Positions 1-12,900 of a stretch of DNA of 64,000 bases are shown here, piece by piece (the first letter of the stretch is position 1; each line of letters starts with the position of its first letter). The notes under the pieces are model-generated. The model made no database searches and was not told where the DNA came from. It saw only the letters and a program-made list of their open reading frames with translations. This DNA comes from Leuctra nigra. Lineage: Eukaryota > Arthropoda > Insecta > Plecoptera > Leuctridae. Both the position numbers and the translations under genes were made by a program. The stretch covers positions 2,123,202-2,187,201 of the forward strand of contig OW203769.1 of the NCBI GenBank assembly GCA_934045905.1, read 5' to 3'.

Positions 1-678
1 CAGAGGTCAGTGATGTTCCTTGTTTTCGCGAATTGTAGGAAAAAAGTTACAGCTGTTCAAATTTGGTTGTCAAAAAATGGATTATACGGATCTCAAATAG
101 CGCGCGTCCAGAAAACTTCCAATGTTTCTTCAAAACTGCGTAGTACGATATAAAGCTGAAAATTTCAAATTATATTGAAATAAGATCAAGTGTGTAAAAA
201 TGTCAATCAATTTGAATGAATGGAATGAAATCTTGAAGTTTAACGTAAAATCAGAATATGTAGATTAAGTTAAAAAAATGAATATTTTCCCCACTATTCT
301 GTTTTCCAGCTCAACTTCAAGATTCAATAACTGTCGTTACATAAATTGTTATTGATTTAAATTTTTACACAATCGAATCGAATCTATTTTGAATATAATT
401 TGAAATTTTCAGCTTGATATCTTACGGTGTTTTGAAGAAACAGCGTCCCGGCCATTGGAAGTTTTCTGGACGTGCGCTAATTGAGCTCCGTATAATCAAT
501 TTTTTGACAACCAAATTTGAACAGCTGTAACTTTTTTCCTACTATAGAAATGTTTTTGAAACTTGCAAATATTAAATTTGTGTATGTTTTCTAATATGTG
601 TACAAATTTCAGAATCCTATCTATAATAGTTTCGATATAGTTATTTCTCAATCAGGGTGATTTTTTTGCGCCACCCGG
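1..678. mobile_element. Truncated TA-flanked DNA transposon, right part (Tc1/mariner-like, noncoding)
   Basis: The right end reads GCGCCACCCGG followed by TA. It matches the right end of the complete copy at 22735-23560. The body is itself a long imperfect palindrome: phrases such as the lysine-free AT-rich stretch containing CAGCTGT and TTTTTTCCTAC occur near 40-90 and again, inverted, near 480-540. The left terminus lies outside the window. No transposase reading frame is visible, so this is a non-autonomous copy. The TA flank and short CCGGGTGGCGC terminus suggest the Tc1/mariner superfamily, which is an inference. Confidence 0.7.
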
Positions 679-729
679 TATTATGAATTATAATTTACAT
701 TATGGTATTTTAAAATTAAAATAGATAAA

Positions 730-872
730 TATTTTTTATCTAGATAAAAGACAAAAGATAACGATTTTTTTATCTAGATAAAGATAAAGATAACAAGAAA
801 AGTATTTATCTAGATAAAGATAAAGATAAAAAATAATTATCTAGATAATTATCTAGATAATTTTATCTAGAT
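730..872. repeat. Cluster of TTATCTAGATAA palindromes
   Basis: The 12-bp palindrome TTATCTAGATAA, or a close variant, occurs about six times in under 150 bp, separated by AGATAAAGATAA-like filler. Each copy holds divergent GATA words around an XbaI site. No gene is present. The cluster sits between the DNA transposon end at 678 and the family B fragment at 887. Confidence 0.75.
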
Positions 873-886
873 AAGTCACAACACTG

Positions 887-1177
887 ACTACTACTACTGA
901 GATTATTATGTAAACCGCCCTAAAACACTGTTTTCACGGCCCTCTAGCGCGCAAAGGGCGTAACCTATTGTTCCCAAATTTGGTATATGTTGTAGGGTGG
1001 GCCATAGCTCGAAATTAAGATATATCGCAACAATGTGAGATTTTCCAATTTTAAGATCCAGTAGGCCGAAAATGCCACTTTGATGCTTACAGTAAAAGTG
1101 GGTTTGCTCCAGCCTTTTTAAATGAGTGTGTGCGCGCGCCGTACGACTTGGCTGGCGTGGAGCGACCGCTCCACTAG
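887..1177 (+). mobile_element. Family B element, 3' domain only
   Basis: This is about 290 bp of the conserved 3' domain, ending in the 8-bp stem GTGGAGCG/CGCTCCAC and then TAG. It is almost a perfect inverted copy of 2706-2995, including the GTGCGCGCGCCGTACG variant not shared with the other copies, so these two are closest relatives. The 5' foldback and monomer array are absent. Downstream it abuts family A sequence. Confidence 0.75.
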
Positions 1178-1794
1178 ATTTCAGCCAAATCCTCCAATTG
1201 GTTCAAATTTGAAACCATTTTTCCTGTGATTTTTGAAATTTAAACTGGAACCGATTGACCGACCAACTAAAAACTTCGCATGGTCATTGGTACCAACATT
1301 TAAGGTGTTTTTGCCAATTTTCACTCTAATCTGTCGTTATTTTTAAAAGTTTTTGTCATTTTAGGGACATTTTGCGTGTTGGCTGTCAAATTCACGGCGA
1401 CTTCAAATCTACAGTTCAAGGCAAGGTAGTTAGAGCAGAAAGTTTTAAACGATATGAAACTAATAATGACCGTTCAACAGATTGATCTGATATTGTGTAC
1501 ACACACTACATATCATATCATATGGGTGGTCCCAGGTATATTTTTTTAACGAGATCCTGTGATTTTTGAAAATTAACAAGGAACCGTTCAATCATAAGGG
1601 TTTAATCGATCAACTTAAAACTTAGCAAGGATTGGCACCAATATTTTTGGAGATTTTGGAGATTTTTATACAAGTCTGTGACGAAACTAAAGAATTGTTG
1701 GCTTTTAATGACATTCGATAGACATAATTTCGGTTCGAGGTGTTGCGTGTATCCGTGCTCGCTCATCAACGCGTTACACAGAGCGTTTTCCTAG
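1178..1794 (+). mobile_element. Family A (Helentron-like) element, 3' part
   Basis: The internal sequence aligns by eye with 63090-63350 and 43420-43600 (AACCGATTGACCGA, TAATCTGTCGTTATTTT, TTTTAGGGACATTTT). It ends in the family 3' hairpin GCTCGCTC...GAGCG, TTTTC and CTAG at 1791-1794, followed by T. The 5' end is missing, cut off at the family B fragment. No protein is encoded. Confidence 0.7.
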
Positions 1795-2705
1795 TATCTT
1801 CAACATTTACCTTCCAGTGCAGCAGACTCAAATAATGGAATATGCCATGCCGGTTAAAATGCCAAACAAAAGGAATAAATACAACGCAAATAATTACACT
1901 GTCTACAATTAAAACATTTTTTCTGTAGGAAATTAATTCAATTTTATAATGTTACTATTAATTAGTGATGGTGTAATAACTAAAGCGTGTGTATGGCAAG
2001 GTCGGCCGTCTAGCGCGTGAATGCTATTGCTACCTGATGGAAATGACCTTCGCAAGCTGTGAATGAATCGAAGTTGTATTGTCATATTCTCCTAGACATA
2101 GTGATAGACATAGTGGAGGGCAATTGTGTCTCGATAAATGCATTGAGAATATTAGGTAATATGGAAGATGGCCTGTGAAATAAAACCGCGGGAAAATATC
2201 AACATATTGATCATATTTTGTATTTATATTTTTCATTATATTTTGATACGATTTAATAATCAAAATGTGAATTCGCATGAAATATAATTTATTATGGAAT
2301 ATGAATCAAGTCACGTACACGACCAGCTTATTTATTTGTATGCAGTTTTAGGAAATTTTGTACATCCGAATCTCAAAAATATGGGAGTATTATCGACTAC
2401 CTTTTAGAAACGCTCAGTGTAACGCGTTGATGAGCGAGCACCAGTACGTTCAAATTCTCAACAGGAATTCCGTACCAAACTCACAGAAACATAATAACAC
2501 ATGTGCTTTATTTAATATTGATGTATCAATATTAAATTGAAATATGATCCACTCAATCAACATAAAAGTAAATGCTTTTTATCGAAACTTAAGAATAGCA
2601 ATCAATCTATACACTTTGCTGCATAGAAAATCAGATCCAGTTGAAGTGGAAAACATTCATTTCGATCTTGATTTCTGACAACTATTAAAACTGTCAATAG
2701 GTGAT

Positions 2706-4574
2706 CTAGTGGAGCGGTCGCTCCACGCCAGCCAAGTCGTACGGCGCGCGCACACACTCATTTAAAAAGGCTGGAGCAAACCCACTTTTACTGTAAGCAT
2801 CAAAGTGGCATTTTCGGCCTACTGGATCTTAAAATTGGAAAATCTCACATTGTTGCGATATATCTTAATTTCGAGCTATGGCCCACCCTACAACATATAC
2901 CAAATTTGGGAACAATAGGTTACGCCCTTTGCGCGCTAGAGGGCCGTGAAAACAGTGTTTTAGGGCGGTTTTCATAATAATAATAATCTCAGTAGTAGTA
3001 GTAGTAGTAGTCTCCTGGAATTTAAATCCGGTAAACAGGCCACAGCCTAAACGGCTGAACCGATTGATCCCACATTTTTACCACGTGTGCACTTTTGGCG
3101 TCTGATTTAACCTTCACCCCATGAATTTTTTGTGCCGCCATTTTGAAACCGGAAGTGACGTCATATCTCGTCAACGGCTGGACCGATTGGAACGAAAATT
3201 GCGCCAAACGATCCAGACGGCCATCGTTATGCATGATAAGTAGCAAAAGGCTAAACATTTTGTTAAAGAAACCGGAAATGACGTAATGAAATTTTAAATA
3301 CATCGATTGGCTTTTTGGCAACAAAGGTTGATCCGATTATTTTGATATTTATGTAACGTATGTACTTTTGACGTCTCATGTGACTTGTTATAAAACCAAC
3401 CGGAAGCCGCCTTTTGAAACCGGAAGTGACATCATATCTCAATAACGGCTTAATAGATTTCAACGAAACCAGCGCAAAACAATTTAGACGGTCAACTTTA
3501 AGTATTATCATCAATAATATTTGCAGTTTCCCATACCTAAACCGGAAATGACGTCACACATTTTAATAATCTCACAAATTTTTATTTTGATGCAATAAAT
3601 ATACTATTTGAGACAGCTTATAAAATTGTAATCATGTTTCAAATATACTTCAAGGGGTCAGAGATTTCAGCCGCCATTTTTAAACCGGAAGTAACGTCAT
3701 ATCTCAAAAACTGGTAGACAAATCGGTATGAAACTAGCGCCAAACGATTCGGATGACCATCTCTATGGAATATGAACAGTAGAAATAGAATTTTCCTATT
3801 TATGAGACCGGAAATGACGTCATTCAAATGTATAAATTATTATAATTCCCTCCTATACAATAAATACATATTCAGAAAGCTTAAAATGATACACATCATT
3901 TATAGAAATAAATTATATGTGGCATTGCAGAAAGTTCAGCAGCCATTTTGAAAACGAAGTGTTTCCATATCTCGGAACTGGGTTGACTGATTGGAATGAA
4001 ACCTTTGCTATTCTTCGTGAAAGATCATTTAAAGCAATTATTTAGGACCATACGCTGCTATTCATTAGTGGCAACGAAATTGTAAAGGGTGATGATTTTT
4101 TAAAAGAATTTAGTAATTTTTCATTTCATATGTGTCACAAGTTGTTAGAATAAACTAAAAAAAGGAGTGATATCCCCATAAAAAACACTTCGTGTAAAAA
4201 TACCAGCCAAGTCTCTTCTACTAAAAAAAAATATATGACATCTAAAAATTCTGCACTGAAAAGTAATGATATCAAAAAATTTGCCAAGTCAAAACTTTAT
4301 TTGAAAATCAAAAAATACTTGGCGCATCGATTTTTTAGGGCATTTTAGGTATACTATATGTTTGTATATTTTATGTATATTTTATATCTGGCCTATACTT
4401 CTAAGCTATTAATATACACGATGCGCCATGTATTTTTTGATTTTCAAATAAAGTTTTGACTTGGCAAATTTTTTGATATCATTACTTTTCAGTGCAGAAT
4501 TTTTAGATTTCATATATTTTTTTTTAGTAGAAGAGACTTGGCTGGTATTTTTACACGAAGTGTTTTTTATGGGG
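2706..4574 (-). mobile_element. Family B composite element, full length
   Basis: Minus-strand copy. The CTAG/GTGGAGCG hairpin end is at 2706, the conserved 3' domain at 2706-2990 and a (TAG)n run at 2990-3013. Monomers bearing CCGGAAGTGACGTCAT or close variants follow at about 3130, 3290, 3420, 3540, 3680, 3810 and 3950. A foldback (4170-4574) with arms of about 150 bp ends ATGGGG. All open frames here, such as 3022-3324, read through these noncoding monomers and are not considered genes. It is inserted into a family A element with AT at both junctions. Confidence 0.75.
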
Positions 4575-4619
4575 ATACATTCTTAACTGACTGGGCTGAA
4601 GTTGTGAAAAGAGAGACAA

Positions 4620-4904
4620 TGTCGGCTTCATATTTTTAATTTTTTTATTGAGGTTTAACGTCGCACTGTTCTGCAGCGAGGCTAATGGCGACGGATGAAT
4701 GATTATGATGATGATTGGGAGATGATGGTAAAGAGTAGGAAATGATGGAAGGAGGGAAGGAGGCGGTCGTGGCCTACTAGTAGGGTACCTTCCCTGCATT
4801 TGCCTGTCGACTGAGGGAATACCACGAAGAAACCTCAGTCAGGAAGGACGGCCGCGGGAATCGAACCCGGGCCTCCGGAATACAAGTTCAGAGCGTTGAA
4901 TTGG
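4620..4904 (-). mobile_element. tRNA-derived SINE
   Basis: On the minus strand a pol III B-box-like GGTTCGATTCCCGC lies near 4862-4876, about 40 bp from the start. A CT-rich body follows, then GACGTTAAACCTCAATAAA and an A-rich tail near 4635. The sequence around it matches 58150-58170 with the insert absent. The open frame at 4551-4799 is incidental. Confidence 0.75.
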
Positions 4905-5149
4905 TCTTAATGACCATGCAAAATATGTGTTTGATCAGATTTATGTGATTTTTGTGTCAGATTTGATTGATGGTGTGAGCTAGAGGCCATTTTCATTTAT
5001 CAACCAATCACAGGATCCTGTTCAAAAATAATCCGAGAGATCTTATGGATTACATAAGTACGTGTGCAAAATTTCAGATCGATTGGTTGAACGGTTTGAC
5101 CTTAGCAGTGAACTAACAAAAACATATAGAAAGTGCCTTAAGAGAACCG

Positions 5150-5345
5150 TGGTGACGCTAAATAAACGATCCGAACTTGACCTTGGAGGCCCGCTTTCGA
5201 TTCCCGCGGCCGACTGAGCCGGTTCCCTCAGTCGAGTGGCAAATTCTGGGAAGGTCACTTAAAACACAGGCCGACCGTTACCTTCCAACATCCTCCAGGT
5301 ACCTTTTCTTCACCATCTCCTAATTGAATCATTAACGGAATATAA
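5150..5345 (+). mobile_element. Degenerate tRNA-derived SINE
   Basis: The B-box region GCTTTCGATTCCCGCGGCC (5190-5210) is followed by GACTGAGCCGGTTCCCTCAGTCGA, split as GACTGAG and CCCTCAGTCG, and GGGAAGGT. This shares order and wording with the SINE at 4620-4904 read on the opposite strand. The tail is eroded. Confidence 0.55.
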
Positions 5346-6439
5346 ATGACCTACTTCTCGAGCCATTAATGGACATCATTAATAAAAAAGAACGCGGAAA
5401 TTATATTTCATTAATGATATAATTACAAACTCATAATAATAAATTGTGTCAATTATTTAAAATGAGTTGTAAATTTGCATGTGTTTTGATTGTTGAGGCC
5501 ACGTGATGGACCACTCAGCATCCTGATCTTCAAGATCAAGTGTTGCCATGACAACGATCATGAATATTCAGCGCTGAGATGAAAAACTCGTACCTGTTGT
5601 GTTGTCTTAATCACAGGCAATGTTGTCAGTCAGGATTCAAAAGAAATACGTCATTTAGCAAGAGATTCAGATGCTGTTGCAGATACTTGTTTGCAATGTT
5701 GAATTCAGACATTTAATTCCGGGTGGGGGGGGGGGGGGGGCACAATTATAATGCAAAAACTAAAGTGTTTTTGCTGGACTAAATAGGGGTCTGGGGGGTC
5801 CGCCCTCCCCCTAGTTGAGAATTGCGACTATCTTAGATTAGCTTTAAACCATTTAAGAACATGTTGGGTCTGTCAGATCTGCATTCAAAAAGAGGTCTAG
5901 AATGACAAGATTGACAGTGCAAGAAGTGTCAGAAGTAGGGGAAAACGTTGAGTTTGAAAAATGGTTTGGAGAATATGAAAATGCAGCGAGGACATTCGCA
6001 TCATACATAAGTTCAGCCATGAGATATAAAACTGAATTAATTTGTTTCTTTGTAATTTAAAAATACACATGACATATTTGTGAATTGGGAGAATTTCCTA
6101 CAGGAGAAAGTATGGATATATAGTCTATTTTCCCGGGGTGGGGGGGGGGGGGCAATCGGCTTCCTCAGGTATACCTGGATTCAACACTGATTGTTTGGGT
6201 CTTGATCAATCTTGCGATCCATGGAGAAGAAATAGGTTGACGAAATGATTTGTAGATGAAATACAAACTTTTGGTAATTTGTCTATGTTTCTTTGTTAAT
6301 TATTAAATAATTATTTGATTTTAGTTTAAAATTTTCAATTTTCTATTCTAGCTGTGTGCACAATTAAATTTATTTAAAAATATGTGCCAAGTAATACATG
6401 CTGTCATGAACAACATGATATTAAAATTTGATATCAATT
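5346..6439. other. Non-genic AT-rich interval with poly-G tracts
   Basis: No gene or recognised repeat is visible. G runs of 16 at 5725-5740 and 13 at 6140-6152 stand out. The remainder is AT-rich with only short open frames lacking codon structure. Confidence 0.5.
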
Positions 6440-6657
6440 AATGGGGTTGTTCACTGCCATTTGCTCTCACTCGCAGCGCTAGCGGCATTGGAGGTGCCTC
6501 TCTCTGATTGGTTGGTTTCTGAATCCAAGAACTCTGAATCAAACTCCCGCCAAAGTTTAAAAACCTTCCATTCCGCTAGATGCATTTTGATTGGCTCTCT
6601 CCCGGACGATTAGAACAGCAGCGCCATCTACAATAGTTTTGCGTGAACAACCCCATT
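6440..6657. mobile_element. Short MITE with 15-bp terminal inverted repeats
   Basis: AATGGGGTTGTTCAC at 6440-6454 is mirrored exactly by GTGAACAACCCCATT at 6643-6657. The 218-bp body includes two CTCTCTCTGATTGG / TTGATTGGCTCTCTC-like words and encodes nothing credible. The superfamily is not assigned because no clear target duplication is seen. Confidence 0.65.
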
Positions 6658-7666
6658 GGCTCCCAGGTTTGGTATCCAATCGTTTCCAATTGAGACTTTA
6701 ACGGGGTTTTGTGGCAAAACTGGCTTCTATTTGACAAGGTACGAACCAAAAAAAAAAACTCTACTAATACAATCAGACTGATCATGTGAATCCTATCAAG
6801 TTACATCCACTTACATAACATTATATTATTCAAAATTTTCTTTAACAGCCGAGCGTTAGTGCCACCTTAAAATCAGACCAAGTTAACATCATTTTATGAT
6901 AAATTTCTCTAAAACGGATATTTATTTACTATTTATTAGGATAACGCTATGAGCATTGACAAGTGCGGGCAACTGTTTGAAAATATGTTTAAAACGTCAT
7001 ACTATTTGGTTTTTGAACTATTTTCTTTACATTTTATAAATATGATTAAATTCATCTTTTAAACATATCGGAGGATTTTGCTGTTTAACAATTTTCGTTC
7101 CTCAGACTATAGGGAAATTGATATATGTATTCACATTTTCAGCTTGATCGGAGAAAAGGTTGTGAGTTGTATCGCGCCATCAACAGGAAACAAACAAATA
7201 ATAAAGCCCTGAAGCCAAAGAAAACAACAGTGGAAACGATCGCTTATTTCGCATTAACCAATAATAATTTCAACATAAACAAGACAATTTTTTGACATTC
7301 TTATAACTTAGTTGAAATAAATAATGAGTAACGAAGCTATAATGAGTGGGTAACGACAATAACACAATTAACAAAACAAATTACATAAAAACAATGAGTT
7401 TCTGCAATAATGTTGACGAACGGACTCATGGGATGATGCTCAGATGATTGTGTGGTGGTGATTGCGTAAGAAGAAGTAGGAATTAATTGATTGTCGTGTA
7501 TAATTTAAAAACTAGCCCATTGTTTGGCCTTGAATGTAGCTTTGCCCATCAAATTAATATGTATACTTGAATCTATTTCCATTTTAATAAAATAACGAGA
7601 GGAACATTTTGCCTTCGAGTTATTAATTTCAGGTGGAATAAATTAATGCATAAGCATGTTGAAGAT
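6658..7666. other. Non-genic AT-rich interval
   Basis: I see no coding structure, RNA gene or repeat family here. It runs up to the outer boundary of the left mirrored arm at 7667. Confidence 0.4.
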
Positions 7667-8164
7667 ATGCTGCCTAAACAAACATAAAAGCAAATAGATA
7701 AATTATACAATGTCGTTAAAATTGTTAATAATTATGAATAAACTAAACCTCTTGAAAAAAAATTCTTAAGCAAATTATAAAATTGCGTGCTTGTTTATTT
7801 TTTAAAACTTGTTTCCTAGAGTGTTGATAAACAAGTAGGTATGTCTTAGACTTTATATGGCACTTTCGTGTTCGAATTGGGTGATTATTCATTGTGTGTA
7901 ATGCATACATTTAATTTGCCTTGCACATTTGCCGTCGTAAATCGATCAGCTCAGGACAAAAAAAGTGAAATACAAAATTTGTATTTTAAAAAGAGTGAGA
8001 AAAAACAAACAAATAGATTATATTCTTAAAATTATCTTCATTTTGCAATCATGCTGACACCAATCTGAACCGGCCCGTCAACGGTACAAAATATACATTT
8101 TGTTTTAAAATGTTTTAGCCATAGAACTAGCATGTCACCATCTCTAGCCCTGTGAACTGGGATG

Positions 8165-8205
8165 AAGAAAACGCTCTGTGTAACGCGTTGATAAGCGAGC
8201 CTTCG
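8165..8205 (-). repeat. Diverged family A 3' hairpin (left arm)
   Basis: The minus-strand sequence reads GGCTCGCTTATCAACGCGTT, then ACACAGAGCGTTTTC. Relative to the satellite version, the stem pair changes to CGCTT/AGAGCG, where a T-G wobble keeps a shortened stem. The terminal CTAG is not conserved. The mirrored copy is at 51020-51060. Confidence 0.7.
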
Positions 8206-8528
8206 TATTGCTTGTGAATTCATATCCGTGTGAAAGTTACTGCTCTGTATCAGACCTTGGAATTAGAGGAAGACAATCTGACCGAGTGATAATTTTGTCT
8301 TCCAGTTCCTTTGAATAAATTAGACAATATTTCAAAACTAGCAAATGTCAATTTAATGTCAATAACTTTTCTAGTGAAAGACAGAAGTCTGAAAATGTAC
8401 AATAACACCTAAAATGTTTGCCCGGACGACCATGGAAAATTTAATGTAAATCTGTCAAATGGTTCCGTTCAATTTTCAGCCAAAAACCGGAGCTCGTCCA
8501 AGAACTATACATGCTACCAAACGCTCTT

Positions 8529-8638
8529 ATAACATAAGTGTGTGTGTAAAATCTCTGATCGATTTGTTGATCAGAACCTTGGGCTTTGGGTTCTGATCAA
8601 CAAATCGATCAGAGATTTTACACACACACTTATGTTAT
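8529..8638. repeat. Perfect 50-bp-stem hairpin (left arm)
   Basis: Bases 8529-8578 are repeated in inverse orientation at 8589-8638 around a roughly 10-base loop containing TTGGGCTTT. The stem carries ATAACATAAGTGTGTGTG and TGATCGATTTGTTGATCAG. Its wording resembles the family A 5' domain motif (GTGTGCAAAATTTCAGATCG), so it probably derives from it. The mirrored copy is at 50587-50696. Confidence 0.85.
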
Positions 8639-9037
8639 AGTGGGAAAGCCAAAGTAATGTCAAAGATATATCGTTTTATAAATGTGAGTTAATTCCGCAT
8701 TTTTGAAAAGAAAAGAACAGCAAGTTTCCAATATAAGAATTAAACTATTTTCCGACAAAAGATTCTTACCAAACACTAATATTATGTGCATTAGATATTA
8801 AGGTATTTATTAAGATTTTATATCTACCTCCCCGGATGTTTTTAAAAGTCAGAAACCAAAATCTAAATATTTTACCAATAGGTACTACCTCTTATGTGAA
8901 AATTTCCTCATATTCTAAAGACAAAAAAAAATAAACTCAATATGCCGAGAGTTGCAAGTTTATAAGACATTTGATGAATCTTTTACATTAAAATATTGGT
9001 AGCTGAAATTTCGAAAAAATTTAAAATAATTGTACTC

Positions 9038-9331
9038 TACTAAAAGGTAAACAATGGGGATAATATTTCTGATAATATTTCTGATGATAATAATAATAAC
9101 TTTTGAATTATTCAAGTTATGAAATATGCAAAAAAATAATTAGCGTTGCTAATTTTTTAGCCGACCTTGGTAATATAATCACCAACACTTCATGACAATA
9201 TTTTGAAAATTCTCTATTTTTTCATTTTTTCGACGAGTTTATTTTTCACTTGATATTTATTTCATAACTTGAATGATTCAAAAGTTATAGCAATATTAGG
9301 AAATATTATCACTATTGTTTACCTTTTAGTA
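9038..9331. mobile_element. TA-flanked MITE/foldback (left arm)
   Basis: TACTAAAAGGTAAACAAT at 9038 is mirrored by ATTGTTTACCTTTTAGTA ending at 9331. The similarity extends inward for about 80 bp, including TTCAAGTTATGAAATA inverted. A terminal TA is compatible with a Tc1/mariner target duplication. It is noncoding. The mirrored copy is at 49894-50187. Confidence 0.7.
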
Positions 9332-9346
9332 CAGCCGACTCTTATG

Positions 9347-9770
9347 AGGCAAATGGAAGCGAACGGGGAATCGCACGGTTCGTCAGAGCGTTTTTGAAAT
9401 TTTGACTTCCCACTAAATAATTTTAAAAAATCAGATAGTAACGACCGTTAACAACCTAATAGACGCCACACACTGGAGTTCATTATGACCTCCGGTGCGA
9501 CCTCAAGTGTTAAATACGATTATTTTACTAAAAATATCGTATCTAACACTTTGAGGTAAAAATTAAATACGATTATTTTACTAAAAATATCGTATCCTCA
9601 CTTTAAGGTCGTACCAGAGCTCAAAATGAACTCCAGTGTGCGGCATTATTTAGTCTGTATGGGCTGTTATAAGTCGTTACTATCCGATTTTTTAAAATTA
9701 TTTAGTGGGAAGACAAAATTTCAAAAACGCTCTGACGAATCGTGCGATTCCCGTTCGCTTCCGTTTGCCT
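9347..9770. mobile_element. Foldback element with long arms (left arm)
   Basis: AGGCAAATGGAAGCGAACGG at 9347 is mirrored by the end at 9770 (CCGTTTGCCT). The arms are about 190 bp and diverged by roughly 5-10% from each other. At the centre the word TACGATTATTTTACTAAAAA occurs twice. Short open frames at 9702-9950 arise from the arm and are not genes. The mirrored copy is at 49455-49878. Confidence 0.75.
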
Positions 9771-9960
9771 AGTAATTTCATCGAGAAATGTTCTCTGAGT
9801 TCTACCGACGATGTTATACTTCCTGTACTCACGCAGCTTTGCGATCGCATGCGACGCCGCCACCAAGGCGAGAAGGAGCACTGCTTGTCTCAACATCATC
9901 TAGAACTTGAACGACTGGACCAACTTGCTCGGGCAATGGCGAGACACTGACAGACCTCGC

Positions 9961-12900
9961 GTCTTATAGCCGACCAGACGCGATCTTGCAGGCCATCAAG
10001 GTGAACGCGTGCTCAACATGTCATCACGGGCAAGAGACTTGTTGTGACGACTAGGAAAACGCTCAGTGTAACGCGTTGATGAGCGAGCACTGTCTTATAG
10101 CCGACCAGACGCGATCTTGCAGGCCATCAAGGTGAACGCGTGCTCAACATGTCATCACGGGCAAGAGACTTGTTGTGACGACTAGGAAAACGCTCAGTGT
10201 AACGCGTTGATGAGCGAGCACTGTCTTATAGCCGACCAGACGCGATCTTGCAGGCCATCAAGGTGAACGCGTGCTCAACATGTCATCACGGGCAAGAGAC
10301 TTGTTGTGACGACTAGGAAAACGCTCAGTGTAACGCGTTGATGAGCGAGCACTGTCTTATAGCCGACCAGACGCGATCTTGCAGGCCATCAAGGTGAACG
10401 CGTGCTCAACATGTCATCACGGGCAAGAGACTTGTTGTGACGACTAGGAAAACGCTCAGTGTAACGCGTTGATGAGCGAGCACTGTCTTATAGCCGACCA
10501 GACGCGATCTTGCAGGCCATCAAGGTGAACGCGTGCTCAACATGTCATCACGGGCAAGAGACTTGTTGTGACGACTAGGAAAACGCTCAGTGTAACGCGT
10601 TGATGAGCGAGCACTGTCTTATAGCCGACCAGACGCGATCTTGCAGGCCATCAAGGTGAACGCGTGCTCAACATGTCATCACGGGCAAGAGACTTGTTGT
10701 GACGACTAGGAAAACGCTCAGTGTAACGCGTTGATGAGCGAGCACTGTCTTATAGCCGACCAGACGCGATCTTGCAGGCCATCAAGGTGAACGCGTGCTC
10801 AACATGTCATCACGGGCAAGAGACTTGTTGTGACGACTAGGAAAACGCTCAGTGTAACGCGTTGATGAGCGAGCACTGTCTTATAGCCGACCAGACGCGA
10901 TCTTGCAGGCCATCAAGGTGAACGCGTGCTCAACATGTCATCACGGGCAAGAGACTTGTTGTGACGACTAGGAAAACGCTCAGTGTAACGCGTTGATGAG
11001 CGAGCACTGTCTTATAGCCGACCAGACGCGATCTTGCAGGCCATCAAGGTGAACGCGTGCTCAACATGTCATCACGGGCAAGAGACTTGTTGTGACGACT
11101 AGGAAAACGCTCAGTGTAACGCGTTGATGAGCGAGCACTGTCTTATAGCCGACCAGACGCGATCTTGCAGGCCATCAAGGTGAACGCGTGCTCAACATGT
11201 CATCACGGGCAAGAGACTTGTTGTGACGACTAGGAAAACGCTCAGTGTAACGCGTTGATGAGCGAGCACTGTCTTATAGCCGACCAGACGCGATCTTGCA
11301 GGCCATCAAGGTGAACGCGTGCTCAACATGTCATCACGGGCAAGAGACTTGTTGTGACGACTAGGAAAACGCTCAGTGTAACGCGTTGATGAGCGAGCAC
11401 TGTCTTATAGCCGACCAGACGCGATCTTGCAGGCCATCAAGGTGAACGCGTGCTCAACATGTCATCACGGGCAAGAGACTTGTTGTGACGACTAGGAAAA
11501 CGCTCAGTGTAACGCGTTGATGAGCGAGCACTGTCTTATAGCCGACCAGACGCGATCTTGCAGGCCATCAAGGTGAACGCGTGCTCAACATGTCATCACG
11601 GGCAAGAGACTTGTTGTGACGACTAGGAAAACGCTCAGTGTAACGCGTTGATGAGCGAGCACTGTCTTATAGCCGACCAGACGCGATCTTGCAGGCCATC
11701 AAGGTGAACGCGTGCTCAACATGTCATCACGGGCAAGAGACTTGTTGTGACGACTAGGAAAACGCTCAGTGTAACGCGTTGATGAGCGAGCACTGTCTTA
11801 TAGCCGACCAGACGCGATCTTGCAGGCCATCAAGGTGAACGCGTGCTCAACATGTCATCACGGGCAAGAGACTTGTTGTGACGACTAGGAAAACGCTCAG
11901 TGTAACGCGTTGATGAGCGAGCACTGTCTTATAGCCGACCAGACGCGATCTTGCAGGCCATCAAGGTGAACGCGTGCTCAACATGTCATCACGGGCAAGA
12001 GACTTGTTGTGACGACTAGGAAAACGCTCAGTGTAACGCGTTGATGAGCGAGCACTGTCTTATAGCCGACCAGACGCGATCTTGCAGGCCATCAAGGTGA
12101 ACGCGTGCTCAACATGTCATCACGGGCAAGAGACTTGTTGTGACGACTAGGAAAACGCTCAGTGTAACGCGTTGATGAGCGAGCACTGTCTTATAGCCGA
12201 CCAGACGCGATCTTGCAGGCCATCAAGGTGAACGCGTGCTCAACATGTCATCACGGGCAAGAGACTTGTTGTGACGACTAGGAAAACGCTCAGTGTAACG
12301 CGTTGATGAGCGAGCACTGTCTTATAGCCGACCAGACGCGATCTTGCAGGCCATCAAGGTGAACGCGTGCTCAACATGTCATCACGGGCAAGAGACTTGT
12401 TGTGACGACTAGGAAAACGCTCAGTGTAACGCGTTGATGAGCGAGCACTGTCTTATAGCCGACCAGACGCGATCTTGCAGGCCATCAAGGTGAACGCGTG
12501 CTCAACATGTCATCACGGGCAAGAGACTTGTTGTGACGACTAGGAAAACGCTCAGTGTAACGCGTTGATGAGCGAGCACTGTCTTATAGCCGACCAGACG
12601 CGATCTTGCAGGCCATCAAGGTGAACGCGTGCTCAACATGTCATCACGGGCAAGAGACTTGTTGTGACGACTAGGAAAACGCTCAGTGTAACGCGTTGAT
12701 GAGCGAGCACTGTCTTATAGCCGACCAGACGCGATCTTGCAGGCCATCAAGGTGAACGCGTGCTCAACATGTCATCACGGGCAAGAGACTTGTTGTGACG
12801 ACTAGGAAAACGCTCAGTGTAACGCGTTGATGAGCGAGCACTGTCTTATAGCCGACCAGACGCGATCTTGCAGGCCATCAAGGTGAACGCGTGCTCAACA

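Larger units (their letters stand above)
2404..5150 (-). mobile_element. Family A (Helentron-like) element interrupted by a family B element and a SINE
   Basis: Read on the minus strand, the 3' hairpin end lies at 2404-2441 and terminates CTAA rather than CTAG. The sequence at 2442-2700 matches 57880-58100. The match resumes at 4576 with the words TTCTTAACTG and GAGACAAT, and again at 4905 with TTGGTCTTAATGA. The two breaks are filled by the family B element (2706-4574) and a SINE (about 4620-4904). The homologous uninterrupted sequence at 58095-58200 proves that both are later insertions. Confidence 0.7.

Noticed and set aside
3022..3827. Frames with the recurring RYDVTSGFKMAA peptide
   Set aside because: The peptide is the translation of the family B monomer and appears in any frame crossing it, with stops and no conservation as protein.
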